Below, in pieces: positions 44,794 through 53,560 of a stretch of 60,389 bases of DNA. Position 1 is the first letter of the stretch, and each line of letters starts with the position of its first letter. The notes below the pieces were generated by a model. The model worked only from the letters and a program-made list of their open reading frames with translations. It did not search any database and was not told the DNA's origin. A program made the translations under genes and the position numbers. Origin of the DNA: Pseudomonas sp. AFG_SD02_1510_Pfu_092 (lineage in GTDB: Bacteria > Pseudomonadota > Gammaproteobacteria > Pseudomonadales > Pseudomonadaceae); assembly GCF_003331055.1 (NCBI RefSeq), contig NZ_PUQD01000031.1, positions 1 through 60,389 on the forward strand. Reading direction: 5' to 3'.

Positions 44794-46206
44794 TTAGTGC
44801 TGCTTGCTGGCAGAACGAATCTGGTGCACCACACCCATCGCCACCACCACTGCCGCGGCGATACCGGTAGAAATCACCAGGATCTGGTAGTCAGGCATGA
44901 AGGCCATGGTCACCAGGGCGGCCACGATGAAGGCGATCACCAGGTAGGTCAGCCACGGGAACAGCCACATCTGCAGGCGCACTTCCTTGCCCTCGGCAAT
45001 CAGCTTGCGGCGCATGCGCAGCTGCGAGAAGGCAATCACCAGGTACACCAGCAGGGCGATCATGCCGGTGGTGTTCATCAGGGTTTCCAGCACGTCCTTC
45101 GGGCGCAAGGTTTCGCTGAAGTTGATCAGCGCACACACCACGGCCACGGCGCACGAGCCCATGATCGCGTACACCGGTACGCCGGTGCCGGCGCGGGTGA
45201 TGCCGAAGAACGACGGCGCGTCGCCACGCTGGGCCAGCGAGAACAGCATGCGCGAAGCGGTGTAGTGGCCCGAGATCAGGCAGCTGCTCACCGAGGTCAG
45301 CACCACGAAGTTCATCAGCAACTCGGCATACGGCACGCCCAGCAGCTCCAGGGTGCGGCGGTAGGCGCCGTAGCCAGAAACGCCCAGCTGCGGGTCGTTC
45401 CACGGTACCAGGCAGACGATCAGGAAGATCGAGCCGACGTAGAACAGGCACACGCGCCAGACCACCGAGTTGGTCGCCTTGACGATCTGCGCGGCCGGGT
45501 CCTTGGCCTCGGATGCGGCGATGGTGACGATTTCCGCGCCGAGGAAGGCGAACATCACCCCCAGCAAGGCGCCGATCACCGTGGTGATGCCGTTGGGCAT
45601 GAAGCCTTCGGCGGTGAGGTGGCTGATGCCACGCACTTCACCGAACTGCCAGATGTTCAGCACGGCAGCGGTACACACGATCAGGAAGCAGACGATCGCG
45701 ATCACCTTGATCAAGGCGAACCAGAACTCGAACTCGCCGTAGTGCTTGACGTTGAAGAAGTTGACGGTGATCAGCAACAGGGTCGTGGCCAGCACGAATA
45801 CGTTGACGCTGACGTCGGGGAAAAAACCATGCAGGATCTTGCCCGCCACATAGGCTTCCCAGGCCATGAGGATGACCCAGTACCACCAGTACAGCCAGCC
45901 GATGGTGAAACCGGCCCAACGGCCGATGGCGCGGTCGGCGTAGGTGGAGAACGAACCGGTGTCCGGCGAGGAAGTCGCCATTTCACCCAGCATGCGCATG
46001 ATCAGTACCACCAGGATGCCGCCTGCCAGGTAGGCCAGGACAGCGGCTGGGCCGGCGCTGTGGATCACGCTGCCGGAGCCGACGAACAAGGCGCCGCCGA
46101 TAACCCCGGCGATCGACATCATCGTCAGGTGGCGCGACTTGAGCGAGGCACTGAGTTTGCTCTCGTGCCCGCTTTTCGCGGTGGTGGTTGTGGATGTTGC
46201 GTCCAT
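44794..46206 (-). CDS. Amino-acid permease of the AAT family, GABA-permease-like
   Basis: This 470-residue twelve-helix APC-superfamily transporter has M-M-S-I-A-G-V-I-G-G-A-L-F-V-G-S-G in TM1, M-L-G-E-M-A-T-S-S-P in TM2, T-G-S-F-S-T-Y-A, and E-I-V-T-I-A-A-S-E-A-K-D-P in TM6. These fit GabP/AnsP-type symporters. The substrate could be GABA or another amino acid. The divergent MocR-type gene across a 325-base gap is the likely regulator, since MocR proteins of this kind often control linked transport genes. Confidence 0.85.
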   Translation of the reverse strand: MDATSTTTTAKSGHESKLSASLKSRHLTMMSIAGVIGGALFVGSGSVIHSAGPAAVLAYLAGGILVVLIMRMLGEMATSSPDTGSFSTYADRAIGRWAGFTIGWLYWWYWVILMAWEAYVAGKILHGFFPDVSVNVFVLATTLLLITVNFFNVKHYGEFEFWFALIKVIAIVCFLIVCTAAVLNIWQFGEVRGISHLTAEGFMPNGITTVIGALLGVMFAFLGAEIVTIAASEAKDPAAQIVKATNSVVWRVCLFYVGSIFLIVCLVPWNDPQLGVSGYGAYRRTLELLGVPYAELLMNFVVLTSVSSCLISGHYTASRMLFSLAQRGDAPSFFGITRAGTGVPVYAIMGSCAVAVVCALINFSETLRPKDVLETLMNTTGMIALLVYLVIAFSQLRMRRKLIAEGKEVRLQMWLFPWLTYLVIAFIVAALVTMAFMPDYQILVISTGIAAAVVVAMGVVHQIRSASKQH

Positions 46207-46531
46207 CAGTGGTGTACCCCGTGCTTCTTTTTATCCAAGGAATTGCGTGAAACCCCGATGGCTGGCGGTTTCACCCGTACATCAGTGCTAATGCGCGCAG
46301 GATGGTGTGAACGAACACACGCAGGCCTTCCATGGCGGCCTGCTGACGCGCCCCAGGGCTGGCGCCTGGAGCGAACTGAACATGCTTTATGTGGCGATAT
46401 CTGACACCTAATGTAAAAATGTCCGACGCAGAGAGCCATGCACAGTGGCATGAATCTCGCACTGCACTGTACAGGTCGCCCATGCAGTACACCCTGCAAG
46501 CGCCTGGCGATACGCAACCTGAAGGCCCCGA
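46207..46531. promoter_or_regulatory. Divergent gap, permease / MocR regulator, with a candidate operator
   Basis: This 325-base gap has no convincing gene. A pair of related sites, GCACTGTACAG (46464-46474, includes the palindrome CTGTACAG) and GCAGTACACC (46484-46493), lies about 40-65 bases before the MocR start. MocR regulators often bind paired sites in such gaps. This is a suggestion only. Confidence 0.35.
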
Positions 46532-47956
46532 ATGTTCGAATTACATCCAGACTCCTCGACCCCGCTGGTGAACCAGATCATCGACGGGCTGCGCGAGCTG
46601 ATCGACAACCAGACCCTCAAGCCAGGCGCCAAGGTGCCCTCGATACGCGCCTTTGCCGCGAGCTATTCGGTGAGCACCTTCACCGTGGTCGAGGCCTACG
46701 ACCGCCTGGTCGCCCAGGGCCTGCTGGTGAGCCGGGGCAATGCGGGGTTCTTCGTCAACCGGGCGGCGGGCGAATTGCTGGATCAGCACAACGCCGAGGC
46801 CGACACCAGCCGCCCCACGTTCAACTCCGAGTGGTACCTGCAACAGATCTTCGAAATCCGCCAGTTGCCGTTCAAGCCAGGCTGCGGCTGGCTGCCCAAC
46901 GACTGGATGTACGAAGACGGCCTGCGCCGTGGCCTGCGCCAGGTGGCCGGTAGCCCGCTGGAGCTGTCGGGGTATGGCGACCCGATGGGCTTGCCAGAGC
47001 TGCGCGCGCTGACCGCACAGAACCTGCAGCAGGAGCTGTCGATTGTCGCCAACCCGGCGCAGCTGATGCTCACCCACGGCGCCAGCCAGGCCCTGGACCT
47101 GGCGGCCCGCACGCTGGTACGCGCGGGCGATGTGGTGCTGGTGGACGACCCCGGCTACCCCAACCTGATGAGCATCCTGCGCACCCAAGGTGCGACCCTG
47201 GTCGGCGTGCCGCGCACCCCGGCCGGCTACGACCTGAACCAGCTCGAGCAGTTGCTGGCCCATCACCGCCCGACCGCGTTCTTCACCCAGCCGCACCTGC
47301 ACAGCCCGACCTGCTCGCGCACCCCGCTGCCGCAGTTGCACCGCCTGCTGCAACTGGCCAGCCAGCATGGCTTCCGCCTGGTGGAAAACAACCTGTACGC
47401 CGACATGGTCGCCGAACCGCAACCGTGCCTGGCCAGCCTCGACCACCTGCAGCAGGTAGTGTACGTAGGCAGCTACTCGAAGAGCATTTCGCCCAACGTG
47501 CGGGTCGGCTATCTGCTGGCCAACCCCGAGCTGATGCAGAAACTGCTGCAGCTGAAGATGCGCTCGGGCCTGACCACCTCACAGGTGATGGAGCGCGTGG
47601 TGTATGCGGCGATCATCGACGGGCGCTGGCGCAAGCACCTCAAGCGCCTGCGCCAGCGCCTGGCCGAGGCGCACCAGGAAGTTGGCCGGCATCTGCATCG
47701 ATTGGGCTTCGAACTGTTCATCGAGTCGGATGAAGGCATGTACATCTGGACCCGCCACCCGGCGATTCCGGACAGCGCGGCGTTGCTGGACGATGCGCTG
47801 GAGAAAGGCATCATGCTCGGGCCCGGGCAGTTGTTCATGGTCGACGCCAAGGCCACCGGGTGGATGCGCTTCAACGTGGCATTCAGTACCGAGCCGGCGA
47901 TGTGGGAGTTGCTGGAGAAGGTGCTGGTGAAGCATGTGCGGCGCGGTGGGATGTAG
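46532..47956 (+). CDS. MocR-type (GntR HTH + aminotransferase-like) regulator with altered PLP contacts
   Basis: This 474-residue protein has a GntR winged helix (about 1-75; P-S-I-R-A-F-A-A-S-Y-S-V-S, then V-V-E-A-Y-D-R-L) joined to a fold-type I aminotransferase domain (about 100-470). The Schiff-base Lys is present at 317 (G-S-Y-S-K-S-I-S). Two other hallmarks are changed. The Asp that grips the pyridine nitrogen (D-x-x-Y) is Asn286 (E-N-N-L-Y), and the usual N-P-T-G reads S-P-T-C at 258-261. PLP could still bind as a sensor, but transamination looks unlikely. It is divergent from the permease gene. Confidence 0.87.
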   Translation: MFELHPDSSTPLVNQIIDGLRELIDNQTLKPGAKVPSIRAFAASYSVSTFTVVEAYDRLVAQGLLVSRGNAGFFVNRAAGELLDQHNAEADTSRPTFNSEWYLQQIFEIRQLPFKPGCGWLPNDWMYEDGLRRGLRQVAGSPLELSGYGDPMGLPELRALTAQNLQQELSIVANPAQLMLTHGASQALDLAARTLVRAGDVVLVDDPGYPNLMSILRTQGATLVGVPRTPAGYDLNQLEQLLAHHRPTAFFTQPHLHSPTCSRTPLPQLHRLLQLASQHGFRLVENNLYADMVAEPQPCLASLDHLQQVVYVGSYSKSISPNVRVGYLLANPELMQKLLQLKMRSGLTTSQVMERVVYAAIIDGRWRKHLKRLRQRLAEAHQEVGRHLHRLGFELFIESDEGMYIWTRHPAIPDSAALLDDALEKGIMLGPGQLFMVDAKATGWMRFNVAFSTEPAMWELLEKVLVKHVRRGGM

Positions 47957-47966
47957 TACGCCGATC

Positions 47967-48000
47967 CCTGTGGGAGCGGGTTCACCCGCGAAGAGGCCGG
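47967..48000. repeat. REP element, single copy
   Basis: CCTGTGGGAGCGGGTTCACC CGCGAAGAGGCCGG sits between the convergent MocR and deacetylase genes. Confidence 0.75.
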
Positions 48001-48030
48001 CAGCCATCACACAGCTGCCAGCCTCATGCC

Positions 48031-49053
48031 TTAACGCCAATCCACTCCGTCGGCAAAGAACGCCCGCGCATTCGCCTCCAGGCTCTCCAGGTGATACCCC
48101 CCTTCCTGCACGATCAGGCACGGCAGGCGCAACGCCCGAATCCGCTCGCCCAACATGGCAAACCCTTCGGTGGTCACCGCCACCTTGCTCTGCGGGTCCA
48201 GTTCGTAGATATCGAACCCCAGCGACAGCACCAGCACCTCGGCGCCAAAGTCCTTCAGCGCAGCCAGCGCAACGTCCAGCTGCGCCATGAAGTCCGCTTC
48301 GCTGGCACCATGGGCCATCGGCAGATTGAGGTTGTACCCTGCCCCCTCCCCGCTGCCACGCTCATCCTCGAACCCGGCCACACCCGGATAGAAATTGGTC
48401 GGGTCGCCATGCACCGACACGTACAGCACATCACGGCGATCGTAGAAGATTTCCTGAATCCCCTGCCCATGGTGCATGTCGGTATCCAGCACCGCGACGC
48501 GGTTGTAGCGGCTGCGCAAGGCCTGGGCGGCGACGGCGGCGTTGTTGATGTAGCAGAAACCACCGGCCGCATCGAACCGCGCATGGTGCCCCGGCGGGCG
48601 ACACAACGCATACGCCGCCGGCTCGCCATCGATGATCGCCTTGGCCCCGGCCACCGCGCTCTGCGCCGACCAGTAGGCCGAGTGCCAGGTGCTCTCGCCC
48701 ACCGGGCAGCTGCCATCGGCCAGGTAGCGCCCGGCCTGGGCGAGAATGCCGCGCAGGGCGTTGGGCTGGCGCACGAAGATATTGGACATGACCTCGTCGC
48801 CCCAGTCCTCGGGCACTTCCTTCCAGCGCGCATGGGCTTCTTCGAGGAACGCCAGGTAGGCCTCCCCATGCACCGCCTTCAGCGGGGCCAGGCCGGCATC
48901 GGCGGGCTGGCGGATGTCGAAGCCGAGGTCCCTGGCCGCCTGCAACAGGCGCACGGCGCGCTCGGGGACTTCCTGCGGGGTGCGCATGGCGCCGCGCGAG
49001 TAGTAGCTGCGCGGGTGGTGCAGCAGTTGCTCGGGGTGGAAGTAGCAACGCAT
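48031..49053 (-). CDS. Histone-deacetylase-family amidohydrolase, acetylpolyamine type (APAH)
   Basis: This 340-residue protein has the complete zinc site of acetylpolyamine amidohydrolases: Asp192 and His194 (D-T-D-M-H-H-G-Q-G), Asp281 (L-G-F-D-I-Y-E), the general base pair His156/His157 (P-P-G-H-H-A) and the catalytic Tyr320 (E-G-G-Y-H). Numbering runs three behind Mycoplana APAH, so it is nearly colinear. Such enzymes remove acetyl groups from acetylpolyamines or related amides. AGGAG precedes the ATG, which overlaps the stop of the upstream amidohydrolase by one base. It is the last gene of a three-gene operon. Confidence 0.9.
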   Translation of the reverse strand: MRCYFHPEQLLHHPRSYYSRGAMRTPQEVPERAVRLLQAARDLGFDIRQPADAGLAPLKAVHGEAYLAFLEEAHARWKEVPEDWGDEVMSNIFVRQPNALRGILAQAGRYLADGSCPVGESTWHSAYWSAQSAVAGAKAIIDGEPAAYALCRPPGHHARFDAAGGFCYINNAAVAAQALRSRYNRVAVLDTDMHHGQGIQEIFYDRRDVLYVSVHGDPTNFYPGVAGFEDERGSGEGAGYNLNLPMAHGASEADFMAQLDVALAALKDFGAEVLVLSLGFDIYELDPQSKVAVTTEGFAMLGERIRALRLPCLIVQEGGYHLESLEANARAFFADGVDWR

Positions 49054-50294
49054 CAGGCTTCTCCTGGTTCGACACGGCCGGCGCGGGCCAGCACGGCATT
49101 GAGCAGTACATCGGCGCCCTGACGGGCATCCTCGGGCAATACGTCTTCGGCCTCGTTGTGGCTCAGGCCGCCGACGCAGGGGATGAACACCATCGCCGTC
49201 GGGCAGTAGCGGGCCAGCAGGATGGCGTCATGGCCGGCGCCACTGACGATCGCTTGCTGGGCATAACCGAGGCCGTCCACCGCGTGCTGCACGGCGGCGA
49301 CGCAGTCGGCGTCGAACGGCGTGGCCGGGCTTACCCAGTGGCGCTCGATGTGCACCTGCAGGCCGCGCTGGCTGGCGATGGCTTGCAGTTTCAGGGTCAG
49401 CTCGCGCTGCATCGCCTCGATGGCGTGATCGTGGTGATGGCGCAGGTCGACGGTGAACTGCAGCAAGCCCGGGATGGTGTTGCGCGAGGACTTGGCGATG
49501 GCCAGTTCGCCGACCGTGGTCAGGCCTTCGGGGGCGAAGTCCGCCGCCAGTTGCTCGACCGCCTGGATCATCCGCGCCGCGCCGTACAGGGCATCCTTGC
49601 GCAATGGCATCGGGGTGGTACCGGCGTGCGCCGCCATGCCCTCGACTGTCACGTCCAACCAACGGATGGCCTGGCCACCGCTGACCACGCCGATGGCCTT
49701 GGCGTTGTCTTCAAGGATCGGACCCTGCTCGATATGCGCCTCGAAATAGGCATCCACCGGGCCGCCCAGCGGGCGTTGGCCGGCATAACCTGTGCGTTGC
49801 AGTGCGTCGGCGACGCTGATGCCAGCGGCGTCGCGAATGGCCAGCGCTTCGTCCAGTGCCAGAGAACCGGTGAACACCGCCGAACCGAACATGGCCGGGG
49901 TGAAGCGCGCGCCCTCCTCGTTGGTCCACACGGCGATTTCCAGCGGTTTGCACGTGCGGATGTTCAGGTCGTTGAACCGGCGCACCACTTCAAGGCCCGC
50001 CAGCACACCATAAACACCATCGAAACGGCCGCCCTCAGGTTGGGTGTCGAGGTGGCTGCCCATCATCACCGGGGCGGCATCCGGGTCACTGCCCGGGCGG
50101 CGGGCGAACAGGTTGCCGATGGCATCCACGGTCAGCGTCAGGCCGGCTGCCGTGCACCAATGGCTGAACAGTTCACGGCCGGCCTTGTCCTCGTCGCTCA
50201 GCGCCAGGCGGCAGCTGCCGCCACGGGCGGTGGCGCCGATTTCGGCCATGGCCATCAGGCTCGCCCACAGGCGCTCGCCATTGCATTTCAACAT
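49053..50294 (-). CDS. M20-family Zn-dependent amidohydrolase (N-carbamoyl-amino-acid / allantoate amidohydrolase type)
   Basis: This 413-residue protein has the two-metal ligand set of the family: His81 (G-S-H-L-D-T), Asp92 (F-D-G-V-Y-G), Glu127 (N-E-E-G-A-R-F), His187 (H-I-E-Q-G-P) and His379 (L-S-H-N-E-A-E-D). H-A-G-T-T-P-M marks the lid/dimer domain. Relatives hydrolyse N-carbamoyl-L-amino acids, beta-ureidopropionate or allantoate. GGAG precedes the ATG. The stop overlaps the next start (TGATG). Pairing with a polyamine-type deacetylase is unusual and suggests stepwise removal of N-acyl/N-carbamoyl groups from one compound. Confidence 0.86.
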   Translation of the reverse strand: MLKCNGERLWASLMAMAEIGATARGGSCRLALSDEDKAGRELFSHWCTAAGLTLTVDAIGNLFARRPGSDPDAAPVMMGSHLDTQPEGGRFDGVYGVLAGLEVVRRFNDLNIRTCKPLEIAVWTNEEGARFTPAMFGSAVFTGSLALDEALAIRDAAGISVADALQRTGYAGQRPLGGPVDAYFEAHIEQGPILEDNAKAIGVVSGGQAIRWLDVTVEGMAAHAGTTPMPLRKDALYGAARMIQAVEQLAADFAPEGLTTVGELAIAKSSRNTIPGLLQFTVDLRHHHDHAIEAMQRELTLKLQAIASQRGLQVHIERHWVSPATPFDADCVAAVQHAVDGLGYAQQAIVSGAGHDAILLARYCPTAMVFIPCVGGLSHNEAEDVLPEDARQGADVLLNAVLARAGRVEPGEA

Positions 50295-50324
50295 GTGCGG
50301 GTACTCCAGAATAAAGCGGTTCGG

Positions 50325-51629
50325 TCAGGCCAGTTCCAGGCGCTGGCTACGGGCGTACTGGCGTGCCAGGGCGAGCACGCACAGCAGAGAAGTGGTTGCG
50401 ATCAGGGTGTAGAACACCGCCATCGGCCACCACTGGCCGCTGAAGGTGTGGGCCAGCCAGGTGCCGATCAGCGGGGTCAGGCCGCCGGCGATGGCACCGC
50501 AGATCTGATAGGCCAGGGAAATGGCGGTGTAGCGCACGCGGGTAGCGAACATGCCGCTGACGTAGCCGGCAATCACCGCGTAGAACGAGGCCATGCAGGC
50601 TGCCGCCAGGGCGATGCCGAGCACGATCAGCGGGCCTTGGCCAGAGCTGACCAGGACGAACATCGGGTAAGGCGAAGCCATGGCCAGCAATGCAACCAGG
50701 GCCAGGAAACGGGTGGCGCCGATCTTTTCCGAGAGCCAGGCGGCCAGCGGCTGCACGCAGAACTGGATGATTGCCACGAAGAACAGGCACTCCAGTATCA
50801 GCGAGCGCTCCAGGTGTAACTGCTGGGTGGTGTAGCTGATCATGAAGGTGTTGGTGAAGTAGACCCCGGCAATGCCCAGGGTATTGGCACCGATGCACAG
50901 CAGCAGCGGGCGCCAGGCCGTGCGCAGTACTTCGAAGACCGGCGCCTGTTCCTTGCGCCGGGCCTTTTCCGCCTGCTCGCGGCTGGCGATGAATTCCGGC
51001 GACTCGTTCACCCCCAGGCGGATGACCAGGCCCACCAGCAGCAACAGCGCGCTGGCCAGGAACGGTACGCGCCAACCCCAGCTCATCAGCTGCGCTTCCG
51101 GCAAGCGGGTGACCGCGCCGAAGGCCAGCAACGACAGGATCAGGCCCGCCGGGCTGCCCAGTTGGGCGAACGAGGCGAAGAAGTTGCGCCGGCCTTTGGG
51201 CGCATGCTCGCCGGCCATCAGCACCGCCCCGCCCCACTCGCCGCCTACGGCGATGCCCTGGACGATGCGCAGCAGGATCAGCAGCACCGGCGCGGCGCTG
51301 CCAATTTGCGCGTAGGTCGGCAGCAGGCCAATGCCCACGGTGACGATGCCCATCATCAGCAAGGTGATGACCAGCGACTTCTTGCGCCCGATACGGTCGC
51401 CGACATGGCCAAAGACGATGCCACCCAGCGGCCGGGCGAAGAAGCCGACGGCGAAGGTGCCGAACGCGGCCATGGTGCTGAACAGGCTGTTGTCGGACGG
51501 GAAGAACAGCGCGCCGAACACCAGCGCGGCGGCGGTGGCGTAGATGTAGAAGTCGTACCACTCGATCATGGTGCCGATGAACGCGGCGGCAGCGGCGCGG
51601 CGCGGTTGGGGGGAAGTGTTGGGCTTCAT
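50325..51629 (-). CDS. MHS-family MFS transporter of the deacetylase operon
   Basis: This 434-residue twelve-helix symporter has I-E-W-Y-D-F-Y-I-Y near residue 20, G-H-V-G-D-R-I-G-R-K between TM2 and TM3 and G-G-E-W-G-G-A-V in TM4. The second-half cytoplasmic loop reads W-L-S-E-K-I-G-A. AAAGGAG six bases before the ATG at 51629 sets the start; a frame that extends upstream runs through REP DNA. It is the first gene of the operon, 30 bases before the M20 hydrolase, and so probably imports the compound handled by the two hydrolases. Confidence 0.86.
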   Translation of the reverse strand: MKPNTSPQPRRAAAAAFIGTMIEWYDFYIYATAAALVFGALFFPSDNSLFSTMAAFGTFAVGFFARPLGGIVFGHVGDRIGRKKSLVITLLMMGIVTVGIGLLPTYAQIGSAAPVLLILLRIVQGIAVGGEWGGAVLMAGEHAPKGRRNFFASFAQLGSPAGLILSLLAFGAVTRLPEAQLMSWGWRVPFLASALLLLVGLVIRLGVNESPEFIASREQAEKARRKEQAPVFEVLRTAWRPLLLCIGANTLGIAGVYFTNTFMISYTTQQLHLERSLILECLFFVAIIQFCVQPLAAWLSEKIGATRFLALVALLAMASPYPMFVLVSSGQGPLIVLGIALAAACMASFYAVIAGYVSGMFATRVRYTAISLAYQICGAIAGGLTPLIGTWLAHTFSGQWWPMAVFYTLIATTSLLCVLALARQYARSQRLELA

Positions 51630-51730
51630 GGGGGCTCCTTTGCTTGTTGTTCTGGCAGGAGTTGTCGGGGCACGGTGGCGCTCTGCTGGCGCTTGGTCTG
51701 GGGCATCGGGGTTTACAGGCCGTGCTGGAC

Positions 51731-51756
51731 CTGTGGGAGCGGGCAAGCCCGCGAAA
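51731..51756. repeat. REP element, single copy
   Basis: CTGTGGGAGCGGGCAAGCCC GCGAAA in the divergent gap between the MHS transporter and the LysR gene. The rest of the 244-base gap is AT-rich near 51815-51860 (probable LysR-controlled promoter). Confidence 0.75.
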
Positions 51757-51873
51757 CAACCAACAGCGAACCAACAGGCCTCGATGCCTGCGATTTATCG
51801 GCCCAGGGCTATGATTAGTCAATTTTCTATTTATTATTCGCACTATTAGCCACGCTTATCATCGAGCCCTGCC

Positions 51874-52782
51874 ATGCCCGACCGCCTGCTCAACGACCGT
51901 CTCGACTGGAACCTGCTGCGCACCTTTCGGGTCATCGGCCAGGAGCTGTCCATCAGCCGCGCTGCCGCGCGCCTGCACCTGACCCAGCCGGCCGTGAGCC
52001 AGGCGCTCAAGCGCCTTGAAGAACAGCTGGGCCGCCAGCTCATCGCCCGCCGTGGGCCGCGCTTCGTGCTGACGGAAATGGGCGAGCAGCTGTTCCAGCT
52101 GGCCGGCGAGGTGTACGGGCAGATGTCGCAGATCGGCGGCCTGCTGGAGCAGCCGGCGGACGAGCTGGTGGGCAAGGTGCGCCTGCTGATGATCAGCCGC
52201 ATCGTCAGCGAACGCTTTGACGACTTCCTCGCCGAGTTCCACCGCCAGCACCCACGGGTGGAGCTGGAAATCGATGTGATGCGCAGCTCCGACATCGTCG
52301 CCGCCCTGCAGGAGAAAACCGCCACGGCCGGCCTCAGCCTGAACCGACGGGCGCAACCGCGGCTGGAGCAACGGCTGTTCCTGCGCCAGCGCTATGCGTT
52401 CTTCTGTGGCAAGCACCATGCCCTGTTCGGCCAGGCCGAGGGCGACCTGCAGCGGGAAAACTTCGTCAGTTTCACCAGCGACCAGATCGGCGGCATGTTG
52501 TCGCCGCTGACCATCTTCCGCGACCAGCAAGGCTTTGCCGGGCGGATCGTGGCGTCGTCACCGAGCCTTGAAGAAGTGCGCCGGCTGGTGATTGCCGGGT
52601 TTGGCATCGGTTGCCTGCCCGAGCATGTGGTAGCGCCGGATGTCGAAGCCGGGTTGCTATGGAAGCTGCCGCCGCAGGAAGGGATCGCCGATGTGGACAT
52701 TCACCTGCTGTGGCACCGCGAACAGCGCTTCACGCGGGCGGAGGAAGCGTTCATCGAGGCGTTGCAGACCCGCCTCGTTTGA
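51874..52782 (+). CDS. LysR-family transcriptional regulator of the deacetylase/amidohydrolase operon
   Basis: This 302-residue protein has the N-terminal HTH N-L-L-R-T-F-R-V-I with S-I-S-R-A-A-A-R-L-H-L-T-Q-P-A-V-S-Q-A and a GcvA/CysB-like effector domain from about 95. It is divergent from the MHS/M20/APAH operon with an AT-rich gap, the usual arrangement for LysR control of a catabolic operon. The inducer is unknown. Confidence 0.85.
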   Translation: MPDRLLNDRLDWNLLRTFRVIGQELSISRAAARLHLTQPAVSQALKRLEEQLGRQLIARRGPRFVLTEMGEQLFQLAGEVYGQMSQIGGLLEQPADELVGKVRLLMISRIVSERFDDFLAEFHRQHPRVELEIDVMRSSDIVAALQEKTATAGLSLNRRAQPRLEQRLFLRQRYAFFCGKHHALFGQAEGDLQRENFVSFTSDQIGGMLSPLTIFRDQQGFAGRIVASSPSLEEVRRLVIAGFGIGCLPEHVVAPDVEAGLLWKLPPQEGIADVDIHLLWHREQRFTRAEEAFIEALQTRLV

Positions 52783-52919
52783 GGCACTAGCCGAGCGGAA
52801 CGGCTTTGTGACGCGCTGGTGATTTCATCTTGGATCCCATTTTCCGACGCGGTATGCTGGCCAATAGCTAAACGCCACCACCCCGGCAGGCTGCACGCCT
52901 GCCTTCAAGGACGAGCCCT

Positions 52920-53462
52920 TTGCCCAGCCACCCTACCCGCCATACCATCGCCCGCCAATGGCAGCTGCTCAAACTGCTGCCCGGCCGCCACCCGGGGATG
53001 ACCTCGACCCAGTTGCAGACTGCCCTGGCTGGCGCGGGCCATACCACCAGCAAACGCACGGTCGAGCGCGACCTGGTCGAACTCGCGGCGCTGTTCCCGC
53101 TGCAGTGCAACAGCAAAGGCATGCCCTACGGCTGGTACTGGCAACCCGGCCTGAGCCTTGAGCAAGCGCAGCAGCTGCAGCCCGATGCCCTCGCCCCGGC
53201 GGAACAGGTCGAGCTGCGCGCCTGGGTCGATGATGCGCTGGTTAGGCGCCTGCAGGCACAGCCGCTGGCCGCCGACATGCAGCTGACCGCGCACCCGAAC
53301 GGTGGCGCCACGCTGGTTGCCAGCGTCGCCGACAACCGCGCGCTGATGGGCTGGTTGCTGTCGCAAGCGAGTTCGATCCGCGTGGAGGCGCCGCTGGCGC
53401 TGCGCGTGGCCATGCTCGAGCAGTTGCGCCAGAGCCTGGCGCTGCACGACGCAGGTTGTTGA
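52920..53462 (+). CDS. Short HTH regulator with WYL-protein ends but no WYL domain
   Basis: This 180-residue protein starts at a TTG with AAGGA seven bases upstream. Residues 1-75 look like the winged helix of WYL-domain regulators (T-S-T-Q-L-Q-T-A-L, S-K-R-T-V-E-R-D-L, P-Y-G-W-Y-W). Residues 105-180 look like their C-terminal WCX domain (A-T-L-V-A-S-V-A-D, W-L-L-S-Q-A, I-R-V-E-A-P). The central WYL domain, which would make a protein of about 320 residues, is absent. Its ligand-binding role may therefore be lost or taken by WCX. It stands alone between a LysR gene and a cyclase gene. Confidence 0.7.
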   Translation: MPSHPTRHTIARQWQLLKLLPGRHPGMTSTQLQTALAGAGHTTSKRTVERDLVELAALFPLQCNSKGMPYGWYWQPGLSLEQAQQLQPDALAPAEQVELRAWVDDALVRRLQAQPLAADMQLTAHPNGGATLVASVADNRALMGWLLSQASSIRVEAPLALRVAMLEQLRQSLALHDAGC

Positions 53463-53560
53463 CCCGCACGCAAAAGTCATTGTCCGCCAGGGCGCTTTTT
53501 CCCACAGGCGGCCCTGCGCAGAATTCGCTCCTGACATCGCCTTACTTTCAGGAGCCCTCC

